Part shown: in pieces, positions 33,725 to 45,719 of the stretch | Layout: every line of letters begins with the position of its first letter | Position numbering within the stretch: position 1 is the stretch's first letter | DNA from: Nansenia antarctica | Taxonomy: Eukaryota > Chordata > Actinopteri > Argentiniformes > Microstomatidae | Assembly: GCA_963989245.1 (NCBI GenBank) | Contig: OZ022340.1 | Coordinates: forward strand, 35,906,002 to 35,970,001 | DNA length: 64,000 bases | Direction of reading: 5' to 3' | Made by a program: the position numbers and the translations under genes | Notes under the pieces: model-generated | The model's input: only the letters and a program-made list of their open reading frames with translations | Database searches by the model: none | Told to the model about the DNA's origin: nothing

Positions 33725-34773
33725 CAGGGCTGCCAAGTTTCACCAAAAGTTTGGAGTGAGATTTTTTGGCGGTGGAGCGACCCAAAACTGCGCGTTTCCA
33801 CTCTCTCCCACCCAATTATTTGTGCTAGTTTCCTGCAATTTTACATGTTGTTCATAATAAACCAGCACAAAAAATGAAAATAATTAACATTTTATAAAAC
33901 AAGAAAAAAATTCAGACAATATATAATATTTATGAAATCTTAATAAACAAATAGGCCTACAGTAGCCTACAGACTCTAAAAGAAAAATGGGCCCCATCAA
34001 CAGGACTCAGCCCCTTGGTCAGCAGCAGAAAGACCCTTGGTCATCATAACCCTAACCCTTGGCCACATTTTTTTTGAGGGACCCCCAATTGTTGTATTTG
34101 TATTGTAAATTGTAATTATTGTTAATTATTATTATTATTATTAATGTACCTGGTTATGTTACAGTAGAGAAACAAAAAACTGTTACCAAAACTGAGTATT
34201 TACTAGCTAAGATTGGCAAAAGATTGGCGTGGTGCAACCGAAATTGGTAAACAACTAGTTTGAAACTAGCTAGTAACAACTAGGGGTTTAGTAACTACTA
34301 AATGGCTGCATTTAGTAATGACTTACGCCAAATTGGTGCAACCCAGTCCAGTAGGCTACCAGATACGATATTGTAATGTATGCACATATTTTGCTACCAC
34401 GGTTGCCAGACGGAATTGACAATGTCCAGCCCAACCGGTCTAAAAGCTGCCGAATCCACCCTTCCAGTGTGACCAAAAGAAGCCCAATCTGGCAACACTG
34501 CTTGCTACGTTCTTGCAGCTCACATGAACACAGGTTCTTCCATCAGCCTGCCGCTTCGATTGCAGACTCAAATTAACGCGATGCACGCGAATCTGCACGA
34601 AAGATGCCACGAAACTCATGTCCGGTAGCTTTCTTTCAAGGAATTTCAAAAATAAAAGTCCCGTAAAACAATTGTTATTTCTCGCCGTGAGAAATAGAGG
34701 TGCGGCGTGAGAGCGTGAGAACTGGTTGAAATGCGTAAGTCTCACGGCGATTGCGTGAGACTTGGCAGCTCTG
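33725..34773. mobile_element. hAT with CAGGGCTGCCAAGT ends
   Basis: Ends CAGGGCTGCCAAGTTTCACC and the inverse CAGAGCTGCCAAGTCTCACG. A perfect 8-bp TSD, ccagtcgc (33717-33724 and 34774-34781). A small TTGCCAG inverted-repeat element (34391-34503) sits inside. No transposase. Confidence 0.9.
34391..34503. mobile_element. Short TTGCCAG inverted-repeat element
   Basis: Diverged relative of 1118-1211: GGTTGCCAGACGGAATTGAC ... CCCAATCTGGCAACACTG. Confidence 0.5.
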
Positions 34774-35099
34774 CCAGTCGCAGTCACAATTAGCAATTTT
34801 TTCTGTCCAGCCTTTTCAATTTGAACCCGAGCGCAACTTAAGCGAGGAGGACAGCAGAGAAGACATTACCCAAAATATTGATAAAAATTAAGACGACCAG
34901 AGAGGTGAGGAGGCGAGTGGGACATAATCGCTGGTGTTGTTGTTTACATGCATTATCATGGTCCATAATTACCGGACCACACACATCAGCTGGCCTCTGT
35001 ACTGCTGCGTCTGACATGTCTATATCCGTCTGAGTTTGTCTATATCAGTCTGAGTTCCTACATTAAAGTTGGAGAACACTGCACACTTACAGACTACTT

Positions 35100-35489
35100 T
35101 CAGGCTCCTCCATGGTCAGGGTAGTGTCTGCTGGTGGTGTTGTTTGTGCTGCTACATCCTCGTAGCAGGAGAGCATCCAGAATATCCTGTGTTAGCCGTT
35201 TCCTGACGCGCTCTTCACTCGCTACCCGAGGTCCTTTAGACTCCTTGTGGGGGAAAATTGTAGGCACGGAATTTGGTTTAAGTCTTCGCTTTGTGAGCTC
35301 TTGGTCGATTAAATGCCTCGAATGCATCTTCGGAAAAGTGCTGAGAACAAAGACACGCATCTTTAGGCAGTTGGCTTCATCCCACTGCTTTCTCCTCTTC
35401 TTATCGGTAGGAAAGCTGTGCACACTTATATCACTCCCCTTGTTCCCTTTCGCCTGATAGCTACAACCAAACGCAACACAATGTGGCAT
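35100..35489 (-). pseudogene. THAP zinc-finger domain relic
   Basis: From ATG at 35489 the frame reads MPHCVAFGC, then HSFPTDKKRRKQWDEAN: the first Cys pair and the FP/W core of a THAP (C2CH) DNA-binding domain. The remainder of the domain, DACLCSQHFSEDAFEAFNRP, which supplies the last Cys and His, is in the neighbouring frame; the frame then returns at KRRLKPNSVPTIFPHKE. So two compensating frameshifts lie near 35355 and 35290, leaving a long ORF with a scrambled middle. THAP domains bind transposon ends in P- and Kolobok-type transposases. No catalytic part remains. Confidence 0.7.
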
Positions 35490-35739
35490 TGTATGTGGCA
35501 CGTTATATCCACTGCAGGTCAGGAAAGAGACCAGCAATAAGAGTTGTAACCATTTGACGTCACTACTGCGCGACTGCAGTAATATGGCTGCCTCCATGGG
35601 ACAAAATATATATTACTGATTGAGGATTTTTTACATAATGAACATATTTTATGTCTTTCTACCAACATATTTTAGTAGGAGATGGCAATTAGAGCGTATT
35701 AAGGCCTACATGTCTTAATAGCCAGGGTTCTCTAACCAC

Positions 35740-36114
35740 CTCTTATCCATTGTATTTTTCAGGTTTTCTGCCCGAAATGACATGCCCACAGTGAATATAG
35801 AATATCTCCACAAAGGGCCTTCATAATGATCTTGTTATCAAATGAAAGCTAACACCTGTGGGGTGGCTGTAGAAGTGTCAGAATCAACATATATGTTACT
35901 GTGTCAGAGTAAATAGACCTAGAACATTGTGACAAATCTCAAATTCACTCTCCGCCTAAAGAAAAAACAGCTTTTAGAGTGAATATCAGCTTGGAAACCT
36001 GATGAATAAGCCCAAATCATCTAGGACTCAGTACTCCAGGGTCGTATGAGTTATTCTGCCAAAGTAGATGGTAGTAATGTAAACCAGTGCAACTTTGTAC
36101 TTGTTTTAGTACAG
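35740..36114. other. Interval without a recognised gene
   Basis: Single-copy-looking AT-rich sequence between the THAP element and the large hAT. Its continuation lies at 46476 and beyond, on the other side of that insertion. Confidence 0.5.
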
Positions 36115-36842
36115 GTATGCAGTGTTTCGTCCAGGAATTTTTACATTGGTGGCGGATAGCCCTGACCGCGCGCGGCCGCAAATTTTTTTTCCGCGTGCAC
36201 GCGCGCTCAAAACAACGACCTAATTTCAGCCAAGACTAGAGGGAGGATGGCCAAAAAAAAAAAAAGGATTATACAGAATATCAACTTGTGACTGACAGTC
36301 ACATACACACACACAAAGATCATCAGCTATAATATAATACGAAGTAGGCCTACATGAGCACAAAAGCGGCTAACGTTACTGATTAACTGTTTACTGTAGT
36401 GCAGAGAGACGGAGTCGTAGGCGGCGTATCAAATGACAAAGCTAAATGTTTAATGAAGGACATGAACGATTGTCAACAACACACTCAAGCAGTAAATAGA
36501 ACAGTCTAAACAACTTGGGTACTACGCACTCAACTGCGGACGGAACAATACTCCCAACCCATAGTTCCGTGCGTGAATTATGTCAACCCACCACATTACA
36601 GAAGTAAAATCACAGTCAGATGGAGCATTCGGTAAACAGCTGAGTATCAGCTGAGTTAAAGAAAACAAACTCTTAAGTTTGATGACACCCACATCAGCCC
36701 TGTTTTCCCGTACTTCTCCTGTGTTTCTCTTATTGTCCAAATGTTCCCTGAATTTTAGCTGCATGTTTTTCCAGCATGTAATTCCGTTGTCAATAAAAAA
36801 ATCGTCTCCCCTTCTTTTCCCCTTGACAATACTGTGTCGTTG

Positions 36843-37109
36843 CTAAAGTGACGGCACATAAGAATCGTTTTTTGACTTGCTAATGTCTGCTGATACACCA
36901 ACACAGCTAGCCGATGCTGATGGCTCTCCCGCTGTAGCTGTAGTTGAAGCTGGTGGTGGTGGTACCCCGCCATAAACGCTGTTAGCTGATCCACCACCTA
37001 GCTTCTTTGGTCCTGCCAGCCATGCAGTTTCGGGTCGCTCATAGCCACTGCTAGCTTCAGCAATGTTTGAAGTGTCTGGGACATCTTTTTTCTTGAAAAA
37101 TCCATCCAT
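36843..37109 (-). CDS. Small ORF near the left end of the large hAT
   Basis: An 88-codon frame starts ATG at 37109 with MDGFFKKKDV and runs through a Gly/Pro/Ser/Thr-rich part (YGGVPPPPASTTATAGEP). The basic MDxFxKK start resembles N-termini of hAT transposases. Related sequence without an open frame is present at about 17640-17880. Function unknown. Confidence 0.35.
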   Translation of the reverse strand: MDGFFKKKDVPDTSNIAEASSGYERPETAWLAGPKKLGGGSANSVYGGVPPPPASTTATAGEPSASASCVGVSADISKSKNDSYVPSL

Positions 37110-37372
37110 CTGTCGCTGTTTTCGTTTAATTTTTCGAAGTTATTTAACGTGATATCTTATTTGTGCACCTAGCTAGCTAGATCAGCTTTTGTATCTTTTA
37201 GATGGTTCACATTTAGACCAATCAGAAGTAGCCCTTGTGTCACGTCGTCAACTGAATGTTTAATGTCATTAATCTGATTTTGGATCAGCGGTTAGAGAGA
37301 GATGGGCGTGGATTTAGGTGCACTTTTAGTCAACATCCATTATAGCGCTGATCTGGTATTACCTAAGCTAAT

Positions 37373-37830
37373 TAGCCAGCTTATCATTATGGAGGCTTTA
37401 TGGTTGTTGTAACTATTATTATTTGAATGATACAAAAAAAGTCTTGAATCAGAATCAGAATTTATTTTACAGTACACAATAATACAAATCTTTGGCTGTG
37501 GTTCTTCAACATTAGCTTTGCAGCAAGGTACATAATCACAACAATACCATCATCACAATAATCACAAGTAAATAAGTAAATTAAGTAATGATAAGGAATA
37601 AAGTGATAAGTGATGGTAGTCGCACTACAGCAGAATTAAAGTGCAATCAATAGTGTAACATGCTGTGCAAAGTTCAACAAGATGAAAATGAAAGTGTTCA
37701 GGTATTTCTCAAGTAGTCAGGTAGTGTGCAATTCCTGTGTCCTAATGTTTTCAACATTAGCATTGCAGCAAGGTACATAATCACAATAATAAGTACATGA
37801 GTAAAGTAAGTAATGCAGTTTTCTGGTAGA
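37373..37830. repeat. Dispersed repeat shared with 15122-15345
   Basis: Same order as at 15122. An internal duplication (GCAGCAAGGTACATAATCAC) occurs at 37521 and 37763. It includes the unoccupied site for the 12354-15113 hAT at about 37365-37372. Confidence 0.7.
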
Positions 37831-37896
37831 GGTGGATTTTTCTTAGGTGGAAAAACAGGGGAGGGTCATGCTTTTTTTGGAGGGGGGGGGGCCTTA

Positions 37897-38846
37897 CGGC
37901 CAAGCTCCACCATGGCCATCGAGCGTTGCGTCTAATGTGCGTTGCGTCCGAAATTGGGATCAAATGCATTGTAATCAATGAAAGGTGCTCCACCTGCTGC
38001 GTTGCGTTGCGTCAGCGTTGCGTCCGATGGCTGCGTCCAAAGTAGACTTTCAAAAAAGTTTGATTTTTGACGGTGGATGGACGCAGACGTCACAATGAGA
38101 CGCCCCACGTGGGCCGTCAATCACCGCACCTGTGGTGAACTCTTGTTGCAGGAATGGACGACGAACGGCTCATCCTTGAGGTCGATTTTTTTTTTTTTTT
38201 TATATGCAACAAATGACAGATTGTACCATGATGCCCAGGTGAAGGACCGAGCATATACGCTATAAGCTATACGTACCCATAATTGATGAAAGAGAATGTA
38301 GGTGCTCTCCTGATCCAGAAATGCCCGCTATGAACGTCTTTGTTAATAACCTCGCGCTCTGAGCTCTCCTCGCGCTCGGTGGAGCATATGACAGTATGAC
38401 ATTTCCTACTTGACTGGGGTCACACTTTATTCCCTTATAGATGATCCTCAGCTGCTCAAACTATCAACTGCAACTCTGTTGATATGTAACTAGATTTATG
38501 GTTAAAGGATAGGGTTAGATTTAAGGTTAGGGCAAGGTTTAGGATTAGTGGTTAGTTAGTTGAAATGTTGTTGACAGTTAGTTGAACATCTACTGAACTA
38601 GCAACTATCTATTTGGGAATATGTAGATAAAATATTACCCTGATTGGAAAATGGTCTGTATGATGTTGTTATTGTTGTGGACATAATTGCAGTCAATAGT
38701 GAAATTACTCCCGTATACAAAAAATGCCAGTGGAGCTAGAGTAGAACGTTGACGTTGACGCAACGCTGCAGGTGGAGCTTGGACAACGGGAAGTTGACGC
38801 AACGTCGATGGCGAGTTGACGCAACGCAGCAGGTGGAGCTTGGCCG
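37897..38846. mobile_element. Harbinger-like non-autonomous element
   Basis: Inverted ends CGGCCAAGCTCCACC, flanked by TTA on each side (37894-37896 and 38847-38849). A TTA/TWA duplication is typical of PIF/Harbinger. Subterminal GTTGACGCAACG / GCGTTGCGTC repeats. No transposase. Its right TSD copy coincides with the stop codon of the large hAT's transposase. Confidence 0.85.
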
Positions 38847-40113
38847 TTAGTGGCAAAGTGTGCAGCCTGGCTGAGAGCACTTTATTTTTCTTTTCTTTTT
38901 GAAGAAGAGCTCTAAGGCTCTGTCATAAGGGAACTCAGTTATTGGCGGCCCGTTGATGCTCAGTATCATGCAGGCGGCCAGATGGTCCCCCTGCAGTCTG
39001 TTTCTCAGGTCAGTCTTCACCTGCAAATAGAAACAATGACAAAAATAAGTGGTATGTGGGAAGGTGAGAGAAATCAAACAATATCAGATTTAGATTACTT
39101 AGTAAATTACCCTATTCATTGTGGAAAAGTCCCTCTCACAGTTCACACTGGAGATGGGAACTGTGAGGGCAATGGCAGCCAGCTGACTCAGACATGGGTA
39201 GAGCTGTCCCCATTCATCGTGCTGGGATGACAGTTTACCCATCATAGTGAGCTGGTCCATGGTCTGAAACACATAACACAGTGAGACAACATTATTCTGG
39301 GGTCCTCAATTATCTTTCTGCAGAACTATTAATTGTGACTTTCAGATTTTACCTTGAATGCTCCAATCAGCACATGCTGCTTATAAGAAGGCCATTCTTG
39401 CAGTACCGGTACATTTCCTCCAGACTGCTGCAGGAATTTTGCAGACAGGGAGTTAAGATGTGCAATGTTGACGGCATCATCCTCCTTGGCTGCTTGGGGT
39501 CCCAGAACATGAAATGCCCCCATGATGTCCAGGTTCTGGAACCTTCTGTCCAGGCTATCCTGGAGGCCATCCAGATAGGGCTCCATTACCTAAACATGGC
39601 ACAAATTACAGACTAGTTTGAGCACTGGGAGTCTTTTACAGAAATGCCCTGTATAGAGGATAAACATACAATACTAGTGGAAGACTGCAAGTTTGGATAG
39701 CTTTGGAGTTTGGATAGCTTTAGTGGTTTTGCAATGAAAACTGAATGTCATGTTGTTTCCTCCAAAACACAACTGGGATGGCTACCTTAGTGCCTATCTG
39801 GTATTTTGTTTAATTTCCTCAGACTTATTATAGTACTTACTAGATTAACACTTATAGTACTAGACTAGATCAACATGTAACATCCAAAACAAATGTACCT
39901 GCGTCCTGAACCGGGACCAGAGCGCCTCCCTAGTCTGCTCCAGCTGGCCTCTGCCTCTCCTCTCCCTCTCCTCCTCATGGGTGATATTAAACCCCCCTAA
40001 TCCTGCAAGGTTATCAAGCTCATTATTGAGCTGGGCCAAGAATGAGCCAGGGGGCTGTGCATCTCCTGCATCTCTGATGGTCCTCAGGCACGCCATCGTC
40101 ACTGGGACCTCAT

Positions 40114-40595
40114 TAGTGTTGTTCCGATACGATTGTTTGATCCCGATACCGATACCTGACCGTGCAGTACTTGCCGATACCGAGTACCGATCCGATACCA
40201 CGGCGTTTGAAAAAACAAAACAAAAAAACATGTTTTTTGAGCCGCATACTCACCTCGATGTAAAATTATTGCTAACACTTAGTCTGGCACTGCTCAAAAC
40301 CTTTGTAAAACTCGTAGGGCCAGTTCCACAGACAAGGCTTAAGCCTAGTCCTGGACTAAATCACACTTTCAATGTAAAATCTCTATTGAACATGCTTTTT
40401 AGCCTAGGATTAGGCTTAATCCTTGTCTGTGAAACCAGCCCGTAAAGTTTTTGTAAAACTTAAGTAAAAAAAAAAAAAAAAAAAATATAAAAAAAAATAA
40501 ATAAATTTGGTAAAGTACTCGCCGATACCGATACCAGCATTTTTGTGCGTATCGGTGGCCATGCCGATACTAGTATCGGTATCGGAACAACACTA
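40114..40595. mobile_element. hAT inserted in a transposase exon
   Basis: Ends TAGTGTTGTTCCGATACGAT and the inverse TAGTGTTGTTCCGATACCGA. A perfect 8-bp TSD, gacctcat (40106-40113, 40596-40603). Removing insert and one TSD joins CDYLYE to VPVTMACL in frame. A 125-bp MITE is nested at 40317-40441. Confidence 0.93.
40317..40441. mobile_element. 125-bp palindromic MITE, copy 1
   Basis: GGGCCAGTTCCACAGACAAG ... CTTGTCTGTGAAACCAGCCC, arms of about 45 bp, flanked by gta on both sides (40314-40316, 40442-40444). Second copy at 48418-48542. Confidence 0.9.
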
Positions 40596-42639
40596 GACCT
40601 CATAAAGGTAGTCACACAAGGGCCAATTTTTTTTCAGTAAGGTTATGATTAGTTCTATTGAGTTCTAGAGCAACATGTTAAAAGTGATTTGCCTTCAGGA
40701 AATACCTGCTCTTTGATGGCCAAGAAGTTGACATTTTCTTTCTGGAACATCTTGGACAGCCGAGCCAGATGTGGCAGAACATCCGCCTGCAGATAGACCG
40801 CTGCAACGAAGCGGTAGGTGCAGCAGAACCCATACAGGCCCTTGGCTACTGGGCACTTATGGTACTCTGTCTCTTCAGCCAAGGCACCCAGGACTGCACT
40901 GAGGTTCCGCTGCAACTTCATGACTGCCAGGTGCTGGGACAGCCAGCGTGTGTCCTTCACTTGCTGAAACATATTTCCGTCATGAGAGAAGACATTCAGA
41001 ACACAGGAAGTGCATCTGAAGTACACAATCATGGCCAACATTACTGTTAAAAGTTTAAAGTATTTTATTATGTTTTTCTGTGATCTCACCTTCATTTTTA
41101 AGTCAGTGAGGCCCAAGGTCTGTGCTGCAGCTTTCATAACGGCCGTTCTGTTGGCGCTGTTATGAAAGTATAGATGGAGCTGCTGCAAGTGGTCCCTGAA
41201 GGTAGCCATGTAGGGGACCGCAGATGAGGCATCCCTACATGCCAGGGCGAGGCGATGGGCAGCACACGCCACTGGCAGCATCCAGGGGAAGTCGTCCTGC
41301 AGCGGCTTGGCCACACCATTCACCCGCCCTGTTACAGGAAAATAAATATAATCGAATCAAGACATGCAGATACCATTTCATGGTCAGTGTCTGAGCAACT
41401 AAAACATGCAGTAAAAATAAAAACCCATTTACAGTAATTCCACTTGCTCATGTTGTGTCTCATACCGGTCATTACAGCAGCTCCATCTGTTCCCAATCCA
41501 AATAACCTTTCGGTTGGAACCTTGTTTTTGTGCAGCACATCCTTTATGGCAGCCACTATAGTAGCTGCCTTTCCGTCAGGCACTGACACCAGATCGAGGA
41601 ACTGGCTGTGGAGCTGGCCTTCATTGTCCATATATCTGAAAAGCACAAAAAGACATCCTCAACATATATGTATTACTCAGACACAATCAGTGTACTTTGA
41701 TTTGAATAGTACCTGATGTGTATATCCAGCTGCTTCTGCACAGAGACGTCTGTGCTCTCATCCACCTCCAGCCCAATAGCCAAGGACGAGTGGATGTTTT
41801 GGAGGATTGGCTCCATGACCACTTTAGCCAAAATCTCCAACATTTCATCTATGATGACATGGGACCGGTAGATGGTCTGTTTCCCTATCTAAAAATACAT
41901 TTGATTATAGTTGGAATATTACATTTTGAAGATAATTTGCGAACAAGAACAAGAACAACGAACAAGAACAAGAACAACATAGCAAGCATGATCATTGTTT
42001 ACCTTCAGCTTTTTGAAGTAGTCACACCCCAGCAACTCGGCAAGTTCAAGGAGAGCAGGATAATTGGTGTGGTGTGCCTGCTCTTGCTTGGTGAGGTAAT
42101 AGAGGCATTTAAACCCCCCAATGATGGCCTCATGCTCTAAATTGATGACTGGGTTGAATGCAGCCACAACTGAAGAACCTATACAAAGCAGGTACAAATG
42201 GTTATTGCAACAAAAGCTGGTTATACCTGATAGTCCTTTATCAATTAAAATAGCTTCCTATATCTAAAGAAGAAAGTTCACCTTGTGCCAGTGAAGCATG
42301 AAACTTCACACTTTGTTTGTGGTGCTCTGTCCTCGCATGCCTGTCCAATTGATCAAGCCTATATTGTTTGCTGCCTGTCTCTATAAATGGCCGATTGGCT
42401 CCTGCTTGCCCTCCCTTTGGGGTCTGTTTATGTTGCCGACATAAGCGGCAAAACATTCCTGTAAGGACAGAGTAAATTGGCATTATTGGTCATATTGCAC
42501 TGAAATATTCTGAAGTGCATGATATGGTGTAAATAGTATACTCACCACGGTTAGTGTTGTACAGCCATGGGAACTTCCTGTTCTCTGCCCATTTAGGGTC
42601 CCAGCCTGAGAGTCTGTGTTTTCCTTTGTCTCCCTGCTT

Positions 42640-42925
42640 CTCTGCTGCTCCACTCTTCTCTCCTCCTCTCTTCTCTGCTGCTCCACTCTTCTCTCCTCCA
42701 CTCTTCTCTCCTCCACTCTTCTCTCCTCCACTCTTCTCTGCTGCTCCACTCTTCTCTCCTCCACGCTTCTCTCCTCCACCCTTCTCTCCTCCACTCTTCT
42801 CTCCTCCACTCTTCTCTCCTCCACTCTTCTCTCCTCCACCCTTCTCTCCTCCACTCTTCTCTCCTCCACTCTTCTCTCCTGCTACTCTTTTCTCTGCTGC
42901 TCCACTCTTCTCTCCTGCTCCAGGC
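42640..42925. repeat. CTCTTCTCTCCTCCA minisatellite
   Basis: About eighteen units of CTCTTCTCTCCTCCA with CTGCTCCA variants, in or beside the second exon/first intron of the hAT transposase. The Arg/Glu ORFs are compositional. Confidence 0.92.
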
Positions 42926-43096
42926 TTTTTTAAAAGGCAATTTTAGCAGAATCAAAACACGAAATTCTGTGCTCACTACCTTTTCCAGTTGAACATAAAC
43001 GAAACGTTTTTTTAAAAACATTTTAAATGCTGCTATTGTTTGCGAAGTTACAAGATCGTTAGCCCGCAGCGCAGAGCGCACAATGTCTAATTATAG

Positions 43097-43216
43097 AGTC
43101 AACTCGTATTATGCTTATTACCAAGTTCTTAGTATGTTTATATCAACGTAATCAAGTGCTTTAGTTGGCGAGCGTACTTGGTGATGGTAAGCACTCATAA
43201 TACGAGTTGACTCGCT
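43097..43216. mobile_element. Small inverted-repeat element
   Basis: GAGTCAACTCGTATTATGCT at the left and the inverse at the right (ATAATACGAGTTGACTC). A related half occurs at 51690-51770, and the flank GGAACGAGACAGGC recurs at 51575. Possibly part of a larger Harbinger-like family. No TSD seen. Confidence 0.5.
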
Positions 43217-43532
43217 GGAACGAGACAGGCCGCAAGACCACCACACACCTGCCATATCATACCGTCTCATCATATTATTACATCGTATTTATCATCATAT
43301 TTTTCACTATGTGTGGTTACCTGACCATCTTCCTCATCTTCTGGTACTTTTCGCTTGAAATACTTTAACAAACTCATCTGAAAATGCAACCAGGAATTTA
43401 TGAACACATAGCTAGCTAACATTGCTGGATAACATTGCTGGCAATTAGTTTAAGTAGTTCGAAGGTAGCGGAAACATAATTGTTTCACAAAATAGCCTGA
43501 TTTAGTTGACCATGAACATCAGACTACATTAC

Positions 43533-44011
43533 TAGGGATGCTCCGATCTGGATTTTTGGGGCCGATACCGATCACCGTTTTTTTTCCTCAAGATCAACCG
43601 ATACCGATACCGATTTTTTTTTAAATACATAACTGTAGGCCTACTGACTGGATAGCCTACATATTTTTTGCTTTTTAGACAAAAGTTTTGATCCATTAGG
43701 CACCAAGCAAACGCAGACCCATTTTTATGGCATAGTAAAGGTCTGGCCTATCACCCAGTTAGGGCCTGAAGCCCAAGTCAGTCGATATGGCTGTATAAAA
43801 GACATCATAAACGTGGCCTTCATGGTTTACATACTGTTACGTCCTCCTATGTTTTCTGTTCAGTTATCTGTCTTCCCCAGGAAAATAAAAAATAAAAAAA
43901 TAAAATAAAGATCGGTTTTTGCGATCGGCCATTTTTGCCGATCACCGATCGAGTCATTTGGAGTGAAATCGGCCGATTTAAATCGGTGGCCGATAAATCG
44001 GAGCATCCCTA
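43533..44011. mobile_element. Non-autonomous hAT
   Basis: Ends TAGGGATGCTCCGATCTGGA and the inverse TAGGGATGCTCCGATTTATC. A perfect 8-bp TSD, tacattac (43525-43532, 44012-44019). GCCGATACCGAT subterminal repeats. Confidence 0.93.
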
Positions 44012-44019
44012 TACATTAC

Positions 44020-45091
44020 GAATGTTCATTTAAAATACTTGTATACTGAGCACTGGTATAAGAACACGAACCATAGAATGCAATAACCCACAGTCGTCGC
44101 TGATGCAGTGTTGCTAACTCAATCTGTAATGGATTGTAAAACTTGAAGTAGCTTGTAGACTAGACGCAGCCTAGATGTATTCGACCAATCACAAAACAGT
44201 TTTGCAAGCGCGTCGCTTCGCGCTTGTGGGTGCGATTAAGTCTGCAACATTGACATTGTAATTTACTGCTCCTGTCGGGTTGGGTTCTGGGCTTAATGCT
44301 ATATTCTGTTCAGCTTGGTTGTAAAGCAAGCCATGCTAACCCATCGCTTAGTTCAAACAGACCGTAGTAGACTTTAAACAACAAAGAGACACGGAATCAA
44401 TCATGATTATTATTTACTTGCAGAGAGGACGAATATGAGGCCTCTCCTGAGAGAGAGACCCCACATTGGTACTAATCTCTCCTCCTGTAAGCCAGTTTAT
44501 TTATTCTCTCAGAATGGAAAAGAGGAGGCAGTTTGTGATCCTATCAGAGTCCTAGAAAAGGGGGGTGTTGTTCAGAACGAATCATTAACAGATGTGGCCG
44601 TGAGCGACCAAGTGGCCGTGAGCGACCAAAACCTGTTTTCGAAAAGTGGCCTCTGATAAGCAGGGGAAAGAAGGGGCGAGCTGACTTTCTCTGTTTTGAT
44701 TGGCTCAGGGACAATAACACGAGGGGTATGGCGTGAGGAAAAGTTCATAAACAGAGTCCAGAGTACAAGGTTCACACAATCATTAACAGAGCCCAGAGAC
44801 AGGCTGTAGAGAGTTTCATGGTGTACAAGGTTCATATACAGAATTATACAGAACATCTAACTCTTATCATTTAACATTATGAAAACATCGTCTTTAACTC
44901 TAACAGCTCCCTAAATCGGAACGAAATGTAGGTCTGAAAGCGGCCTAAATCTAGCGCTGTGAAGGTCTGAAAAGCAGCCTAAATCTTCTTTTTTTTGTTG
45001 TTGTTGTTGTTGTTGAAATCGTGCACTTAGTGGACTGAATGGTGGCGGAGGAAATTCTTTGGTGGCGGCCCGCCACCAATAAATGCATATA
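44020..45091. other. Right interior of the large hAT
   Basis: Non-coding sequence upstream of the transposase start, expected to hold its promoter. It contains a 13-bp duplication (GTGGCCGTGAGCG at 44597/44613) and (GTT)n at 44996-45014. The last 40 bp (GGTGGCGGCCCGCCACCAAT) are the conserved subterminal part of this hAT family. Confidence 0.55.
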
Positions 45092-45424
45092 CACCAAATT
45101 ATTATGCAAATTATATTTTTCTCAGATTTTCCTAAATAGTCGATGCAAATGACAATCAGTATAATTTTGAAGTCATCAACCGTTAGAGTATAATTCAAAT
45201 TTTATTGAACAAACCTCCCAATGATAACAGTATTTTTTTTTTTTATAAAAAACTCAAAATGCACTGTTCCAAATTATTATGCACAACAGAGTTTAAAAAC
45301 ATTTTATAGGTTGTAAAGAACTAAAAATGGTAATTTGATTAATTTAGGGTTAGGAGGTCATATTAGGAGGTCACATTTACTGAAATCAAAAGCTATTTCA
45401 AACAAAAACATCTTACATGTCAAG

Positions 45425-45697
45425 TTACATGTTAACATAGGACCCCTTCTTTGATATCACCTTCACAATTCTTGCATCCATTGAACTTGTGAGTTTTTGG
45501 ACAGTTTCTGCTTGAATTTCTTTGCAGGATGCCAGAATAGCCTCCCAGAGCTGCTGTTTTGATGTGAACTGCCTCCCACCCTCATATATATTTTGCTTGA
45601 GGATGCTCCAAAGGTTCTCAATAGGGTTGAGGTCAGGGGAAGATGGGGGCCACACCATGAGTTTCTCTCCTTTTATGCCTATAGCAGCCAATGACAC
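45425..45697 (-). pseudogene. Tc1-like transposase C-terminal part, left arm
   Basis: The - strand frame contains VWPPSSPDLNPIENLWSILK, with the third catalytic residue (Glu of IENLW), and ends GSYVNM. The N-terminal finger/HTH and both Asp regions are absent from this strand. Confidence 0.8.
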
Positions 45698-45719
45698 AGA
45701 GGTATTCTTTGCAGCATGA

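Larger units (their letters stand above)
27922..35733. mobile_element. DNA transposon with about 115-bp inverted repeats and a THAP relic
   Basis: The left end AGGGAACCCTGGCTATTACG ... CATTATGTAAAAAATCC (27922-28038) is matched inverted at about 35620-35733. A THAP-domain relic reads from the right end inward (35489-35100). TTAA precedes the left end but the right flank is not TTAA, so no TSD is shown. THAP plus a TTAA-like flank suggests Kolobok; P-like is the alternative. It hosts the hAT at 28142-28671, the DUF7869 transposon (28797-33570) and the hAT at 33725-34773. Confidence 0.65.
38847..43377 (-). pseudogene. hAT transposase (ZNF862/KIAA1586-like), about 12 exons
   Basis: Exons on the - strand, each with GT-AG edges: 43377-43321 (MSLLKYFKRKVPEDEEDGQ), one ending 42546 (ENRKFPWLYNTNR), 42458-42282 (zinc-finger-like GMFCRLCRQH ... 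HARTEHH), 42178-42003, 41888-41713 (GLEVDESTDVS), 41635-41466 (GLGTDGAAVMTG), 41328-41090 (CAAHRLALACRDAS), 40963-40706 (DTRWLSQHLAV), one ending 39899, 39589-39353, 39263-39111 (PISSVNCERDFSTMNR) and 39020-38847. Order and motifs match hAT transposases: finger, catalytic core with DESTD / GTDGA, and C-terminal dimerisation region. Most exons are open, but a hAT at 40114-40595 interrupts the exon ending 39899, so the copy is dead. Start of the second exon not determined. Confidence 0.8.

Noticed and set aside
40663..40705. A 41-bp intron between two hAT transposase exons
   Set aside because: It has GT and AG and would keep the frame, but it is too short to trust; the true exon edge is left undetermined.
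42483..43081. Arg/Glu-rich - strand ORFs
   Set aside because: Low-complexity translation of the CTCTTCTCTCCTCCA array.
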